The notes under the pieces are model-generated. The model searched no databases. It was not told the origin of the DNA and worked only from the letters and a program-made list of their open reading frames with translations. The translations under genes were made by a program, and so were the position numbers. 64,000 nucleotides of DNA from Halorubrum salsamenti. GTDB lineage: Archaea; Halobacteriota; Halobacteria; Halobacteriales; Haloferacaceae. The DNA lies in contig NZ_VCNL01000002.1 in NCBI RefSeq assembly GCF_007671685.1, positions 310,001 through 374,000 on the forward strand, in the 5' to 3' direction. Below are positions 34,566-44,297 of this stretch, in pieces (the first letter of the stretch is position 1; the number at the start of each line of letters is the position of its first letter).

Positions 34566-35975
34566 ATGGCACAGCATGACACTGGTGAACGGGCGAGTAC
34601 GGGCGACGCACTGACACGACGCCGACTCATTCAGGCCGGTGGGGCGGCCACTGCAGTCGGGGTCGCCGGCTGCATGGGCGGTAACGACGGCGGTGACGGC
34701 AGTAACGACGGTGACGGTAGCGATGGTAGTGATGGTAGTGATGGTGGTGACGGTAGTGACGGCGGTGGTGTCGACGAGCTCGATTACTGGAATATCCACA
34801 ACGGGGATCCGTTCCGGGACCCGATCAACACAATCGTCAGCAACTTCCAGGAGGAGTCTGGAACGACCGTGAACACGCGGTACATTGACAACGACGCCAT
34901 TGAGGAGCAGATATCGAGCGCGGTCGCTTCCGACACCCTACCGAACGTCGGGTTGTTGGCGATCCAGACGATCCAACGACTCGGGGCTGATGGGACACTG
35001 GCCCCGGACAGTACGACGTCCGTCATCGAAGATATCGGTGAGGACGACTTCCGGGACGGGCCCCTGCAGTTCATGAGCACCGGTGAGGGTGGGTACTACG
35101 GAGTCCCAGCGGACGCGTGGGTCCAGGGTCTGTGGTACCGGAAAAGCGCTTTCGAGGACGCGGGGCTTGACGAACCGGTGACGTGGGACGCGATCCTCGA
35201 GGCGGCTGAGACGTTCCACGACCCCGATAACGACACGTACGGAATCGGATTCGGGACGCAGATCGACGCCTACGCGCGACAGTGTTTCACCCAATTCGCA
35301 CGGTCAAACGGCGCACTGGTGTTGGACGCGGACGCGAACGTCGTCTTCGACTCGGACGCGATGATCGAGACGCTCGAGTTCTACCAGGAACTGGGACAGT
35401 ACACACCCGGATCGGTCACGTTCGACGACACGCGAAACCTCTACGGCAACGAACAGGAACACATGTTCTTGTACTCCTCGTACTTGCTCCCGGACCTGCT
35501 CTCGGACAAAGGCGAGGAGATGGTGTCGGATACGGGGCTCGCCCCGGCGACCGAGAACACCCGACGGAGCACCTACGGACAGGTACTGGGCCACGTGATC
35601 TTCGACGCCGGGGACGGCGGTCTGTCGGCTTCGGAGAACCTGGTGAATCATATCATGACCGGTGATTCGTACGTCAGTTGGGTCCACACGAACCCCGGCG
35701 GCACGATGCCGGTTCGACAGTCGACCGCCGAGAGCGAGGCGTACCGTGACAACGACATCATTTCCGCTTGGGGCGAGACGATCGACCAGATCTCCTCGGC
35801 ACTAGGCAATATGGAACGTTTCGACGTCGTCGAGGGGACGCTACTGCCGGAGTTCGGGCAGATTTCGAGTCAATCGCTCGTTTCCGAGGCCGTCAACCGC
35901 GTCGTCATCGAGGGTGACGATCCGGAGACCGTGGCTACGGAACAGGCGGAGAAGATGCGAAACGCGATATCATAA
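34566..35975 (+). CDS. Sugar ABC transporter substrate-binding lipoprotein
   Basis: A 469-residue extracellular solute-binding protein of the maltose type. The N-terminus has a Tat signal (TRRRLIQAGG) and lipobox VAGC with Cys36, typical of haloarchaeal Tat lipoproteins. A low-complexity Gly/Asp/Ser linker (roughly residues 37-66) tethers the domain. The mature part shows the family pattern (YWNIHNGDPFRDPINTIVSNFQEE, then GVPADAWVQGLWYRKSAFEDAGL). It is the first gene of a five-gene importer operon. Confidence 0.9.
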   Translation: MAQHDTGERASTGDALTRRRLIQAGGAATAVGVAGCMGGNDGGDGSNDGDGSDGSDGSDGGDGSDGGGVDELDYWNIHNGDPFRDPINTIVSNFQEESGTTVNTRYIDNDAIEEQISSAVASDTLPNVGLLAIQTIQRLGADGTLAPDSTTSVIEDIGEDDFRDGPLQFMSTGEGGYYGVPADAWVQGLWYRKSAFEDAGLDEPVTWDAILEAAETFHDPDNDTYGIGFGTQIDAYARQCFTQFARSNGALVLDADANVVFDSDAMIETLEFYQELGQYTPGSVTFDDTRNLYGNEQEHMFLYSSYLLPDLLSDKGEEMVSDTGLAPATENTRRSTYGQVLGHVIFDAGDGGLSASENLVNHIMTGDSYVSWVHTNPGGTMPVRQSTAESEAYRDNDIISAWGETIDQISSALGNMERFDVVEGTLLPEFGQISSQSLVSEAVNRVVIEGDDPETVATEQAEKMRNAIS

Positions 35976-36895
35976 TGTCAGTCGGGAGCCGTCTCACTGC
36001 GGCGACCGGCATCGACCGTTATTTCGAGTCGCCCGCTCAGCGACGAGAGGCGCTCCTCGGGATCGCGTTAATCCTGCCGTCGGTCCTACTCATCAGCGCC
36101 GTCATCCTCTACCCGATCGTCTATAATGTCTACCTGAGTTTCACAACGGTTCCGCTGAACCCGAACCAGGCGCCGACCTGGGTCGGCCTGCAAAACTACC
36201 TCGAACTCGTGACCAGCCAGCGGTTCTGGGGTGCGTTCAGAACGACGATGGTGTTCACCGTCGGCAGCACCGTCTTTTCGACGCTCGCGGGGCTGGCCGT
36301 CGCTCTCCTGTTCGACCGCGAGTTTCGCGGGCGCCGCCTCGCACGCGGGTTGGTGTTGCTCCCGCACGTGACACCGATTATCGCCGTCGCGTTCGTCTGG
36401 CAGTTCATGCTGAGTCCGCTGTGGGGCGCCATTCCGAACATGCTGGCCGAATGGGGACTGTACAGCTCCCAGACCGGTTTACTCGACCAACGATCGACCG
36501 CACTCCCGACGGTTGTGGCCTTCGGTGCGTGGCGGAACTTCCCATTTGCGTTCCTGCTGTTCGTGGCCCGCTTACAGGCGATCCCCGAATCGATGTACGA
36601 GGCGGCGCGTATCGACGGCGCCGGGGCAGTCGCTCAGTTCAAGGACATCACGCTGCCAGAGCTCAAAGGAACTATCGCCATCGTGGTGCTCTTGCGGTTC
36701 ATCTGGGAGTTCAACGCCTTCGCACAGGTCTGGCTGCTCACTAGACGGGTCGTGACGCTGCCGATCTTCGCCTACCAGACGGCGTTCGCCAACTTCGAGC
36801 AGGGGCTCGGTGCGGCTATTTCGCTCCTGCTGTTCATCATCCAAGCCATGTTCGTCGTCGGGTTCATCACGCTGTTCGGGGAGGACAAACTATGA
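35975..36895 (+). CDS. Sugar ABC transporter permease (MalF type)
   Basis: A 306-residue inner-membrane permease with about six transmembrane helices, starting at an ATG overlapping the preceding stop (TAATG). The EAA loop that docks on the ATPase is YEAARIDGAGAVAQFKDITLP. It forms a heterodimer with the next gene's product. Confidence 0.9.
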   Translation: MSVGSRLTAATGIDRYFESPAQRREALLGIALILPSVLLISAVILYPIVYNVYLSFTTVPLNPNQAPTWVGLQNYLELVTSQRFWGAFRTTMVFTVGSTVFSTLAGLAVALLFDREFRGRRLARGLVLLPHVTPIIAVAFVWQFMLSPLWGAIPNMLAEWGLYSSQTGLLDQRSTALPTVVAFGAWRNFPFAFLLFVARLQAIPESMYEAARIDGAGAVAQFKDITLPELKGTIAIVVLLRFIWEFNAFAQVWLLTRRVVTLPIFAYQTAFANFEQGLGAAISLLLFIIQAMFVVGFITLFGEDKL

Positions 36896-37788
36896 TCGGG
36901 ACGATCGTAGCTCAGGCCAGCGCGAGCCTCCGCGTTCTCAAGACGGGGTACCGGAACGACAGTTGGCTCGGCCGACTCGGATTCTACGCCGCCCTCGTGT
37001 TGACAATGGTGGTTGCTTTGTTCCCGTTCTACGTCATGCTGGTGACGAGCCTGTCGCCGGACGACGCGATCTACTCAAGCGACCCGTCGCTGCTACCGGA
37101 GGCAGTGACACTCTCGCACTACACGGTGCTGTTCGGTTCTGAGACGTTCGCCTTCACGAGCTACTTTCTGAACAGCGCCATCGTCGCGTCCGTGACTGCG
37201 TCGTTCTCGCTGGTGGTCGGCGTCATCGGGGCGTACAGCTTCACGCGGCTCACCTTCCCGGGTAACGGGTTCGTGCGCCGAGGGGTCGTGGTCGTGTACA
37301 TGTTGTCGTCGATCACCGTCATCGTCCCGCTGTTTCAAGTGATCGCGACCCTCGGGTTGGTGGACACACGACTGAGTCTATTCATCACGTACACCGTGAG
37401 CACCCTGCCGCTGACGCTGTACATGCTCTGGAACTACTTCGAGAGCCTACCGGTCGAAATCGAGGAAGCCGCGATGCTCGACGGGTACTCACGGCTTGAA
37501 ACTATCTTCCAGATCGTCGTTCCCCTGAGTCTCCCGGTGCTCGTCGCAGCGTTTCTGTTCGCGTTCAAGATCGCTTGGAACGAGTACATCTTCGCGTCCG
37601 TTTTCCTCAAATCCCAGGCCAAGCTCACTCTTCCGATCGGAATCGAGCAGATGAACGCCAACTTCCAGAACGTCTGGGGGCAAGTCATGGCCGCGTCGTT
37701 CTTAACCACGCTCCCGATCATTATCATGTTCCTCTACCTAGAACAGTACATGGTCGAAGGACTCACCGCCGGCGGGGTGGAGGGCTGA
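36892..37788 (+). CDS. Sugar ABC transporter permease (MalG type)
   Basis: A 298-residue permease with about six transmembrane helices. The EAA loop is EEAAMLDGYSRLETIFQIVVP. It overlaps the first permease gene by four bases (ATGA). Together they form the membrane channel of the importer. Confidence 0.9.
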   Translation: MIGTIVAQASASLRVLKTGYRNDSWLGRLGFYAALVLTMVVALFPFYVMLVTSLSPDDAIYSSDPSLLPEAVTLSHYTVLFGSETFAFTSYFLNSAIVASVTASFSLVVGVIGAYSFTRLTFPGNGFVRRGVVVVYMLSSITVIVPLFQVIATLGLVDTRLSLFITYTVSTLPLTLYMLWNYFESLPVEIEEAAMLDGYSRLETIFQIVVPLSLPVLVAAFLFAFKIAWNEYIFASVFLKSQAKLTLPIGIEQMNANFQNVWGQVMAASFLTTLPIIIMFLYLEQYMVEGLTAGGVEG

Positions 37789-37791
37789 CCG

Positions 37792-38967
37792 GTGCCGTAC
37801 AACCCGTCCCAAAGCGAGCAGCCGGCCAACCACACCGGTTCACCACACTCCCGAGCACCGGCAAGCGAGGACGACGCTTCGCAGTCAGTCGAGGCCACCA
37901 GAGTCGCTCTCTCGGCGTTGACCAAGCGCTTCGACGACGTGGTTGCGGTCGACAGCATCGATCTCGAAGTCAACCCCGGTGAACTTCTCGTCTTGTTGGG
38001 TCCCTCTGGCTGTGGCAAGACGACTACCCTCCGGATGATCGCCGGTCTCGAGGCCATTTCGGACGGCGTGGTGGAGATCGGTGGCGAGGACGTCACCCGG
38101 ACGACACCACAGGAACGAGACGTCGCGATGGTGTTCCAGAGTTACGCGCTCTATCCGCACAAGACTGTTCGTGAGAACATCGAGTTCCCGCTCAAGAAAC
38201 TCTCACTCACCGACGACGAGATGGCTGAGCGGGTGACTGAAACCGCGTCGCTGCTCGATATCGACGACTTGCTCGGCAAACAACCGTCGGCACTCAGCGG
38301 CGGCCAGCGCCAGCGCGTCGCCGTCGGCCGCGCTCTCGCGAGACAGCCGTCAGTCCTGTTAATGGACGAACCGCTGTCGAATCTTGATGCGAAGCTCGCG
38401 GTCACGACACGCTCGGAGCTACGTGACCTTCAGCAACGGCTCGGCATCACGACAGTATACGTCACCCACGACCAGGAGGAGGCGATGAGTATCGCCGACC
38501 GGATCGCCGTGATGAACCAGGGTCGGATCGAACAGATCGGCTCGCCCCGAGAGGTGTATCAAGAACCGCGCTCGGAGTTCATCGCCACCTTCCTGGGCGA
38601 CCCGTCGATGAACGTGTTCGATGCCGACGGCCCAGCCACTCCCCTCCGCAGAACGCTCACTGAGACGGCACCGACCGCTACAGCTCGGGTTGGCATCCGG
38701 CCAGAGGGCGGTTATCTCCTCGGAGACGACGGGCCGATCGGAACGCCAGCTACCGCGGTCACCGAGGCTGTCCAGTGTACGGTCACGGTCGTTGAGCCGA
38801 TCGGTCGCGCGTACGAAATCACCTTGCGGGCCGGGGACCAGCAATTTGTTATTCGGACGCGAACGCGCCCGGAGTGGGTCGAGGCCGACGCTGACGTCCA
38901 GGTCGTGTTCGGTCAGTCTGAAATCACGTTTTTCGACGAGACGGGCCGGAGGATCGAAGATGGTTGA
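37792..38967 (+). CDS. Sugar ABC transporter ATPase 1
   Basis: A 391-residue MalK/UgpC-type ATPase beginning at GTG three bases after the permease stop. Walker A is GPSGCGKTTTLRM, the signature LSGGQRQRVAVG, and Walker B LLMDEPLSNLD with the switch His in VTHDQEE. The C-terminal part is a TOBE-like regulatory domain. A 40-residue acidic, polar leader precedes the catalytic domain. Confidence 0.9.
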   Translation: MPYNPSQSEQPANHTGSPHSRAPASEDDASQSVEATRVALSALTKRFDDVVAVDSIDLEVNPGELLVLLGPSGCGKTTTLRMIAGLEAISDGVVEIGGEDVTRTTPQERDVAMVFQSYALYPHKTVRENIEFPLKKLSLTDDEMAERVTETASLLDIDDLLGKQPSALSGGQRQRVAVGRALARQPSVLLMDEPLSNLDAKLAVTTRSELRDLQQRLGITTVYVTHDQEEAMSIADRIAVMNQGRIEQIGSPREVYQEPRSEFIATFLGDPSMNVFDADGPATPLRRTLTETAPTATARVGIRPEGGYLLGDDGPIGTPATAVTEAVQCTVTVVEPIGRAYEITLRAGDQQFVIRTRTRPEWVEADADVQVVFGQSEITFFDETGRRIEDG

Positions 38968-40126
38968 ACTCAAGCTTGAGGACGTCACGAAACGCTACGA
39001 CGACGCACAAGGAACGGAGACGGCCGTCGACGGGGTCTCGCTCGTCGCCGAGGACGAGCTGGTCGTCCTGCTGGGGCCGTCAGGTTGTGGCAAGACGACG
39101 ACGCTGCGGATGATCGCCGGGTTGGAGTCGGTCACCAGCGGCCGGATCCGGATCGAGGGTGAGGACGTGACCGATCGGCATCCGAGCGACCGGTCGATCG
39201 CGATGGTCTTCCAAGATTACGGGCTTTACCGGACGATGTCTGTCGGTGAGAACATTGGCTACGGGCTGAAACACTCGACGGATCTCTCAGCGCGTGAGCG
39301 CCGCAATAAGGTCGACGCAATGGCCGCGAAGTTCGGAATCGAGGACTTACTCGACCGGGACGTGGCGGAACTGTCCGGCGGACAAAAACAGCGCGTGGCC
39401 TTGGGGCGGGCGATGGTCCGTGAACCCGACGTGTTCCTGCTCGACGAGCCGCTGGCGAGTTTGGACGCGAAGCTCCGCTCGGAGATGCGGACGGAACTCC
39501 AGCAGCTCCAAGCGGAGATGGATATCACGACGGTGTACGTCACTCACGATCAGAAGGAAGCGATGACGATGGCTGACCGTATTGCCATCCTCGACGACGG
39601 CGTCCTCCAACAGAGTGGTTCACCCGAAGCAGTGTACAGGAACCCGGCCTCGCGGTTTGTCGCCGATTTCTTGGGCAACCCTCCGATGAATCAAATTGAG
39701 GTCGTCGCTGCGCCCTGCGGTGATCCTGACCGCCTCGCGCTCAGGTGTGTGGTCAACGGTGAATCGGTGACTCTACTCACGGTGGCCCGCGACGACCAAT
39801 CCCTTTCACCGGGCGACGAAGTCGTTCTCGGCATGCGGCCGGAGACGCTTTCGGTCACGTCACCTCCGGCGGAGGGCCCGGGCTTCGAGGCCATCGTCGC
39901 GATGACCGAGTACCAAGGCAACGATAACTTCGTTCACCTCCGACTGGGTGAGATGGAATTCACTGCGGTCGTTCCGCCGTCGTCACAGCCTGCTTCCGGT
40001 GAGCCGTGCCGGGTCACCGTCGACCCGCAGGAGATCTACCTCTTCGATTCGGAATCGGGTGACGCGATCCGGACCGCCGGCGAGTCTATGATCGACCGGA
40101 CCCTCGCTTCGGAGTCCTCGTCGTAA
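38960..40126 (+). CDS. Sugar ABC transporter ATPase 2
   Basis: A 388-residue second ATPase of the same family, overlapping the first by eight bases. Walker A is GPSGCGKTTTLRM, the signature LSGGQKQRVALG and Walker B LLDEPLASLD; the C-terminus has a TOBE domain. The ATG at 38960 was chosen because the longer frame runs antisense-like through the first ATPase. Two adjacent ATPase genes suggest the importer uses a heterodimer. Confidence 0.88.
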   Translation: MVELKLEDVTKRYDDAQGTETAVDGVSLVAEDELVVLLGPSGCGKTTTLRMIAGLESVTSGRIRIEGEDVTDRHPSDRSIAMVFQDYGLYRTMSVGENIGYGLKHSTDLSARERRNKVDAMAAKFGIEDLLDRDVAELSGGQKQRVALGRAMVREPDVFLLDEPLASLDAKLRSEMRTELQQLQAEMDITTVYVTHDQKEAMTMADRIAILDDGVLQQSGSPEAVYRNPASRFVADFLGNPPMNQIEVVAAPCGDPDRLALRCVVNGESVTLLTVARDDQSLSPGDEVVLGMRPETLSVTSPPAEGPGFEAIVAMTEYQGNDNFVHLRLGEMEFTAVVPPSSQPASGEPCRVTVDPQEIYLFDSESGDAIRTAGESMIDRTLASESSS

Positions 40127-40179
40127 CGCTCCGAAACTGTTCGGCATGGTCTCCCGAGGGATTTGCGGTCTGTGCTTGG

Positions 40180-41241
40180 TTACGCGACCGGTTCTTGAAG
40201 CGTGATACTCGTTGCCGCAACATCTTCTATCGTCGCATGCCAGCCACCGACTGTGAGGGTCTCCCCGTCGATTTCCAGCGTTAGGGACGCGATCGTCGGT
40301 GGTGCGATGCCGTAGTCGCTCTCGACTGGTCCGCTCAGCTCGTAATCAACGACCGTTCCGGTCCAAGTCCCGTCGGTGCGCGAGTCGGTACGGTAGCCGA
40401 CGACGGTTGCGACGAACGGGGTCCCGGCAGCGAGGGCATCTTGGTGTGCGACGATGAGACGACGTGGATCCAAGTAACACCGGGGGAGCGACGCCGTGTT
40501 CTGGATGCGTGCGGAGGTTGTCCAGATAGTTTCCGTGTAGTCTTGCAGTAACTGGACTAACGTCGCTTCTTGGGTGATCAGATACGGCTGCTGATCGTTC
40601 TGGGGGTGGGTGCTCGCGTAGATCCCGTACGCCCGGTCGGCCGCGACGAACGTGTCGGCCGCGCTTCGGAACCTGACCGGTAACGACTCGGGAAACTCGA
40701 GATCGGGCGGATCGTCCACTCCACTCAAGAGCAGGCGGACACTCACGCCATCGGCAACGGCCTCGGCGACCTCGTTCTGGATCCGCTCGTAAATCTCGAC
40801 CGAAACCGAGACCAGTAACCAGCACTCGGCAGCCTCGATCGCTTGGCGCACGTGCCGAAGGGCCGTCTCCTGCCGGCGAACCATCGTGACGTACCCGTCC
40901 GTGTCGGCATCGGTCTCATCGTAGAGCTCTACGAGGCCTGCACTCACGGCATCGATTCGCTCACTCACCTCGGTTACTCGGCGACGTTTGAGATCCTCTA
41001 AGACCGTCTCAGGTGGTGGTGCAGTCACAACCTTGCCCTGCCCCTGTGACCGAATCTCGAGCAGTCCCATATCGGCTAAGTCATCGATGACATCGTAGAT
41101 GCGTCCCTGTGGGACTCCCGACATGTCGACCAGATCGTTCGGCCGTGCCTGACCGGCCTGAACGGCTGCTACGTACGCCTTCGACTGGTAGGTTGTCAGC
41201 CCGAGTTCCTGAAGTTGGTTTGTGAGTGCTGGATCGCTCAT
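40180..41241 (-). CDS. trmB: TrmB-family sugar-responsive regulator
   Basis: A 353-residue TrmB regulator. The N-terminal winged helix is LGLTTYQSKAYVAAVQAGQARPNDLVDMSGVPQGRIYDVID, followed by a coiled segment and a PLD-like effector domain with a C-terminal sugar-binding beta domain. The ATG at 41241 removes an unlikely 113-residue leader. It is convergent with the importer operon and divergent from the glycosidase gene, whose promoter carries a dyad. It probably represses or activates the cassette in response to its sugar. Confidence 0.85.
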   Translation of the reverse strand: MSDPALTNQLQELGLTTYQSKAYVAAVQAGQARPNDLVDMSGVPQGRIYDVIDDLADMGLLEIRSQGQGKVVTAPPPETVLEDLKRRRVTEVSERIDAVSAGLVELYDETDADTDGYVTMVRRQETALRHVRQAIEAAECWLLVSVSVEIYERIQNEVAEAVADGVSVRLLLSGVDDPPDLEFPESLPVRFRSAADTFVAADRAYGIYASTHPQNDQQPYLITQEATLVQLLQDYTETIWTTSARIQNTASLPRCYLDPRRLIVAHQDALAAGTPFVATVVGYRTDSRTDGTWTGTVVDYELSGPVESDYGIAPPTIASLTLEIDGETLTVGGWHATIEDVAATSITLQEPVA

Positions 41242-41334
41242 AAGCGTAGGCTCGTGGTCCGTGCGCCCGCGTGGTGGCTCTGTGTTGTGCGTCGTATCAT
41301 TGATGATCGCGATTCGCGCACCTAGAAATCCGCC

Positions 41335-41364
41335 CGTGGTTATATAAAACCACGAATCGTGGTT
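41335..41364 (+). promoter_or_regulatory. TATA box embedded in a CGTGGTT operator
   Basis: CGTGGTT (41335-41341) and AACCACG (41348-41354) form a perfect 7-bp dyad around TATATAAA, and a third CGTGGTT lies at 41358-41364. The glycosidase ATG at 41371 is about 26 bp past the TATA centre, so the transcript is probably leaderless. Binding here would block TBP, which suits repression by TrmB. Confidence 0.65.
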
Positions 41365-41370
41365 GTCTTT

Positions 41371-42303
41371 ATGCCGTCGTATGCTCAACCGCCGGACGTT
41401 GATTTCGGTGCGGCAACGACTCTGTTCACGCCTACTGGAACCGGTGAAGGGTACTGGGTCGGTGCGCCTTGCGTCCATCGACACGACGGACGGACTTACC
41501 TGGCGGTCCGCTGGCGAACACCAGACGATCGTGGCCACGAGGTGACGATCCACGAATACGACGACGGCGACGTACGGCAAGTAGCGAGCATCACCGCCTC
41601 CGATCTTGGCGTCGTGAGTATTGAACGGGCGGCGTTGTGTACGAACCCTCAGACGAACGCACTCCAGTGTTACCTGCCGGTCGATCGCGGTGGGAACGAT
41701 TGGGTCATCACCAAACTGGCCGATGTCGCTACCCCCGCCGAGCTGGATCCTGGAACTGCCCGGACGGTGCTGACGCCCGACCCCGGTGGGACAGACTCAG
41801 GCACGGTGAAAGACCCAGTTATTGTGACCGTCGGTGGTCGATACTACATGTTCTACGCCGGTTTCGACGGCGTCTCCGAACGAGCCCACTTAGCGACTAG
41901 CGTCGACGGGGATACCTGGCGAAAACACCCGGACAATCCACTGCTTGGCCGCGACTACTGGCATGACCACCACACCCGCGTCTCGACGGTGATCCCGGCA
42001 TCGAGCGCGCCGACCTGGCTGGTGTTCTACGATGGTAGCGGCGTCTCGGACACCGGTCGGACCTGGAACCTCCGAACTGGCGTCGCGGTGTCGCCAGACC
42101 TCGAACAAATAACAGATACCTGCTCCGATGGGCCAGTGTACGCCGCGCCAACTGCAGATCGGGCGACCGGCATTTCGACGTTCGGAACCTGTCGGTACCT
42201 GGACGTGCTGGTACACGAGGATCGGTGGGAGCTCTTCGCCGAAGTTGCCCGCGAAGACGAGTCCTTCGAGTTACGGCGGGCCGTAACCCCGACTCCTGAG
42301 TGA
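41371..42303 (+). CDS. Five-bladed beta-propeller glycosidase
   Basis: A 310-residue protein with a beta-propeller glycosidase pattern: EGYWVGAPCVHRHDGRTYLAVRW, then KDPVIVTVGGRYYMFYAGFD, then GRDYWHDHHTRVSTVIP. The repeated (K/R)DP-x-V and YYMFYAG strands resemble GH43/GH130-like families. It is cytoplasmic (no signal). It lies in the sugar cassette under a TrmB-type operator, so it probably acts on the imported oligosaccharide or its phosphorolysis products. The exact family is uncertain. Confidence 0.65.
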   Translation: MPSYAQPPDVDFGAATTLFTPTGTGEGYWVGAPCVHRHDGRTYLAVRWRTPDDRGHEVTIHEYDDGDVRQVASITASDLGVVSIERAALCTNPQTNALQCYLPVDRGGNDWVITKLADVATPAELDPGTARTVLTPDPGGTDSGTVKDPVIVTVGGRYYMFYAGFDGVSERAHLATSVDGDTWRKHPDNPLLGRDYWHDHHTRVSTVIPASSAPTWLVFYDGSGVSDTGRTWNLRTGVAVSPDLEQITDTCSDGPVYAAPTADRATGISTFGTCRYLDVLVHEDRWELFAEVAREDESFELRRAVTPTPE

Positions 42304-42516
42304 CCAAGTTCGAACCCGTTTTTCACTATACGAACCGGGGCCCTACTTCCTCAAATACAATCATCTCCTTTGCTGAGCGATAGTGTTCAGATACACTGAT
42401 TACACCTGAACACGAAGACCTGAAGCCCATTTTCGCATGGAGATAATTTATCTGAACGTTATCTGCTGGATGCGACTTTCAGAAAGAGGGGAATACGAGA
42501 CTCAATCCTTGAGTCG

Positions 42517-43758
42517 TTATTCTACGCCAACCGGATGTTCTAATTGCCACTCGTTTTCAAGAAGTATGTCTTTGTCGTCAATACCGCCGGTGGTGAGGAT
42601 CCCGAGGTGGTAGAGCTGGTATTTAAACTGGAAGTGGATGCCGGACTTGTACACCGTTGGATCGGTCAGCACTGGCTCATTGATGTCGCCGTCTGCGGTG
42701 AGAACGTCGTCGCGGCGATGCTGGGTAAAGAATACTTCGACGGCGAGTGGCTGGTTGATGCGTGTGGCTTCAAGTGCGACGTCGGCGAGCGTCGCGTCCC
42801 AGACCCCGTCTTGATGTAGGCGTTCGAGCGCGGTGATGATGAGGCGAGTCGGCTCGTATTGGATGGCGACTGAGCGCGCGAGTTGTGCCCATCTCGGGGC
42901 GAGCTCGGTGAACCTCGTTGATTTACCGGTCCAGGTGTCGAACTCGGCGAGTGCAGCCGCCACACTTCTATGCCGATCGCGGGCGAAGCGAACGACTTCT
43001 GCGCCGAGGTGCGTGAGTGAGTCGCCGGTGGGCTGGTCGTCGACGAGATTCAGCAAGATCGCGCCGCGCCGCCCACCAGAAATAGCGTTGATGACGTTGT
43101 CGGCGTAGACGGTGTCGGTGTCGTCGTCTGCTGCGAGTGCGAGGGCGTACCCGAGGTAGTTTTTCGGGTGATTGACTGGGAAACTCCCGTCGGTGAGGCG
43201 GTGCGTGGTTGCTTGGAGTCGCACCGCGTCAATCGTCGTGGAGAACTCCCCGGCCCCTGTGACGCGAGCGGGCTCAACGACACGCGCAGAGTCAGTATCT
43301 TCCACGGCGATGATGCCGACGTTGAGGTTCCTGGCTTGTGCGCGTGCCGCGTCAGTAATACTGGGGGCTGGCGCGGCGACGTAGCCGAGGTTGACTTCGG
43401 GGAGGTGGGCGTGTGCTTGGGTGATTCCGCGAGCGACGTCTGCGTCACCTGGGTTAGTGTTGTGGCCTTTCGCTTCGATGACAGTGACTGGGGTCGTGGC
43501 TGCGTCACCGTTCAGAACGTCGATGGCTGGCATGCCAACGCCGAGTAAATCGGGTTCGCCGGCGGCGAGTCGAATCGTGTTGTACGGCGCGAGCCGGTCA
43601 CGAAGCGCCTGGGGAATGGTCCACCCGCCCCACGTGGATTGTGTAAACTGTGTTTCCGTGACCGCGTACTGATCCGGGCTCGTGTCGATGTCAGGGTACA
43701 GCGTGTCTTTCGCGGCAGCAAGTACCGTTGGTTCCGCAAGCGAGACAGCCATTACCAT
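42517..43758 (-). CDS. Nuclease-like conserved haloarchaeal protein
   Basis: A 413-residue protein starting at the ATG at 43758. A PD-(D/E)XK-like pattern appears in GEPDLLGVGMPAIDVL followed by VTVIEAKGH. The C-terminal half (FKYQLYHLGILTTGGIDDKD) is likely a DNA-binding or winged-helix domain. I do not recognise a named family. Its last 87 codons are duplicated in degraded form at 32062-32324, and the sugar cassette lies between. A TATA-like box at 43778-43784 supports the start. Confidence 0.6.
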   Translation of the reverse strand: MVMAVSLAEPTVLAAAKDTLYPDIDTSPDQYAVTETQFTQSTWGGWTIPQALRDRLAPYNTIRLAAGEPDLLGVGMPAIDVLNGDAATTPVTVIEAKGHNTNPGDADVARGITQAHAHLPEVNLGYVAAPAPSITDAARAQARNLNVGIIAVEDTDSARVVEPARVTGAGEFSTTIDAVRLQATTHRLTDGSFPVNHPKNYLGYALALAADDDTDTVYADNVINAISGGRRGAILLNLVDDQPTGDSLTHLGAEVVRFARDRHRSVAAALAEFDTWTGKSTRFTELAPRWAQLARSVAIQYEPTRLIITALERLHQDGVWDATLADVALEATRINQPLAVEVFFTQHRRDDVLTADGDINEPVLTDPTVYKSGIHFQFKYQLYHLGILTTGGIDDKDILLENEWQLEHPVGVE

Positions 43759-43777
43759 GTCTTCTCTTGGTTCACCA

Positions 43778-43857
43778 ATATAATTGGAGGGTCGGGTGCT
43801 CACCAGCGTACAAGGCGCGTGGTGACGCGCTACGGAGTAATATTATAGGATCGACGA
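43778..43857. promoter_or_regulatory. Divergent leaderless-type promoters
   Basis: On the minus strand TTATATT (43784-43778) is about 23 bp before the ATG at 43758. On the plus strand TAATATTATA (43848-43857) is about 20 bp before the ATG at 43872. Both fit haloarchaeal TATA boxes for short or absent leaders. Confidence 0.5.
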
Positions 43858-43871
43858 CACAACGAGGTCGT

Positions 43872-44297
43872 ATGGAGATCGGGCTCGTCAGCTGTACGAA
43901 AAGCAAGCGTGAGGAGGTGGCGAAACCGAAGGATCTGTATCTTGAGTCGACGTTTTTCAGAAAGGCCCGCCAGTACGTTGAAGCGAATCACGATGCGTGG
44001 TATATTCTCTCTGCAAAACACCATCTGCTCGACCCGGACGGAGACCCAATCGAGCCATACGATGAGACGCTGAGCGGTGCGTCCGTGGATACGAAACGAG
44101 AGTGGGCAGAAACCGTGTTCGAGCAGTTGCGCGCAGACGGCTTGCTTGTTGATGGGAATCAACTCGTGTTCCACGCTGGGCGAGATTACCACGAGGAGCT
44201 CACACCGTTGCTTTCTGAGACGAGTGTCGAATTCACGATCCCGACGGACGGGTTGCAGTTCGGTGAAACGCTTGCGTGGTACAACGATCGTATCTAA
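43872..44297 (+). CDS. DUF6884-like protein
   Basis: A 141-residue protein: MEIGLVSCTKSKREE, then PKDLYLESTFFRKARQYVE, WYILSAKHHLLDPD and LVFHAGRDYHEEL. This matches the small DUF6884 family, whose Cys-Thr-Lys-Ser-Lys motif and SAKHG(L)-like motif are conserved. The function is unknown; members often sit near nucleotide-modification or defence genes. A longer upstream frame was rejected because the TATA box lies within it. Confidence 0.7.
   Translation: MEIGLVSCTKSKREEVAKPKDLYLESTFFRKARQYVEANHDAWYILSAKHHLLDPDGDPIEPYDETLSGASVDTKREWAETVFEQLRADGLLVDGNQLVFHAGRDYHEELTPLLSETSVEFTIPTDGLQFGETLAWYNDRI

Noticed and set aside
38621-38959. N-terminal extension of the second ABC ATPase
   Set aside because: It overlaps the first ATPase gene in another frame and is Arg/Ser-rich; the ATG at 38960 gives the standard family start.
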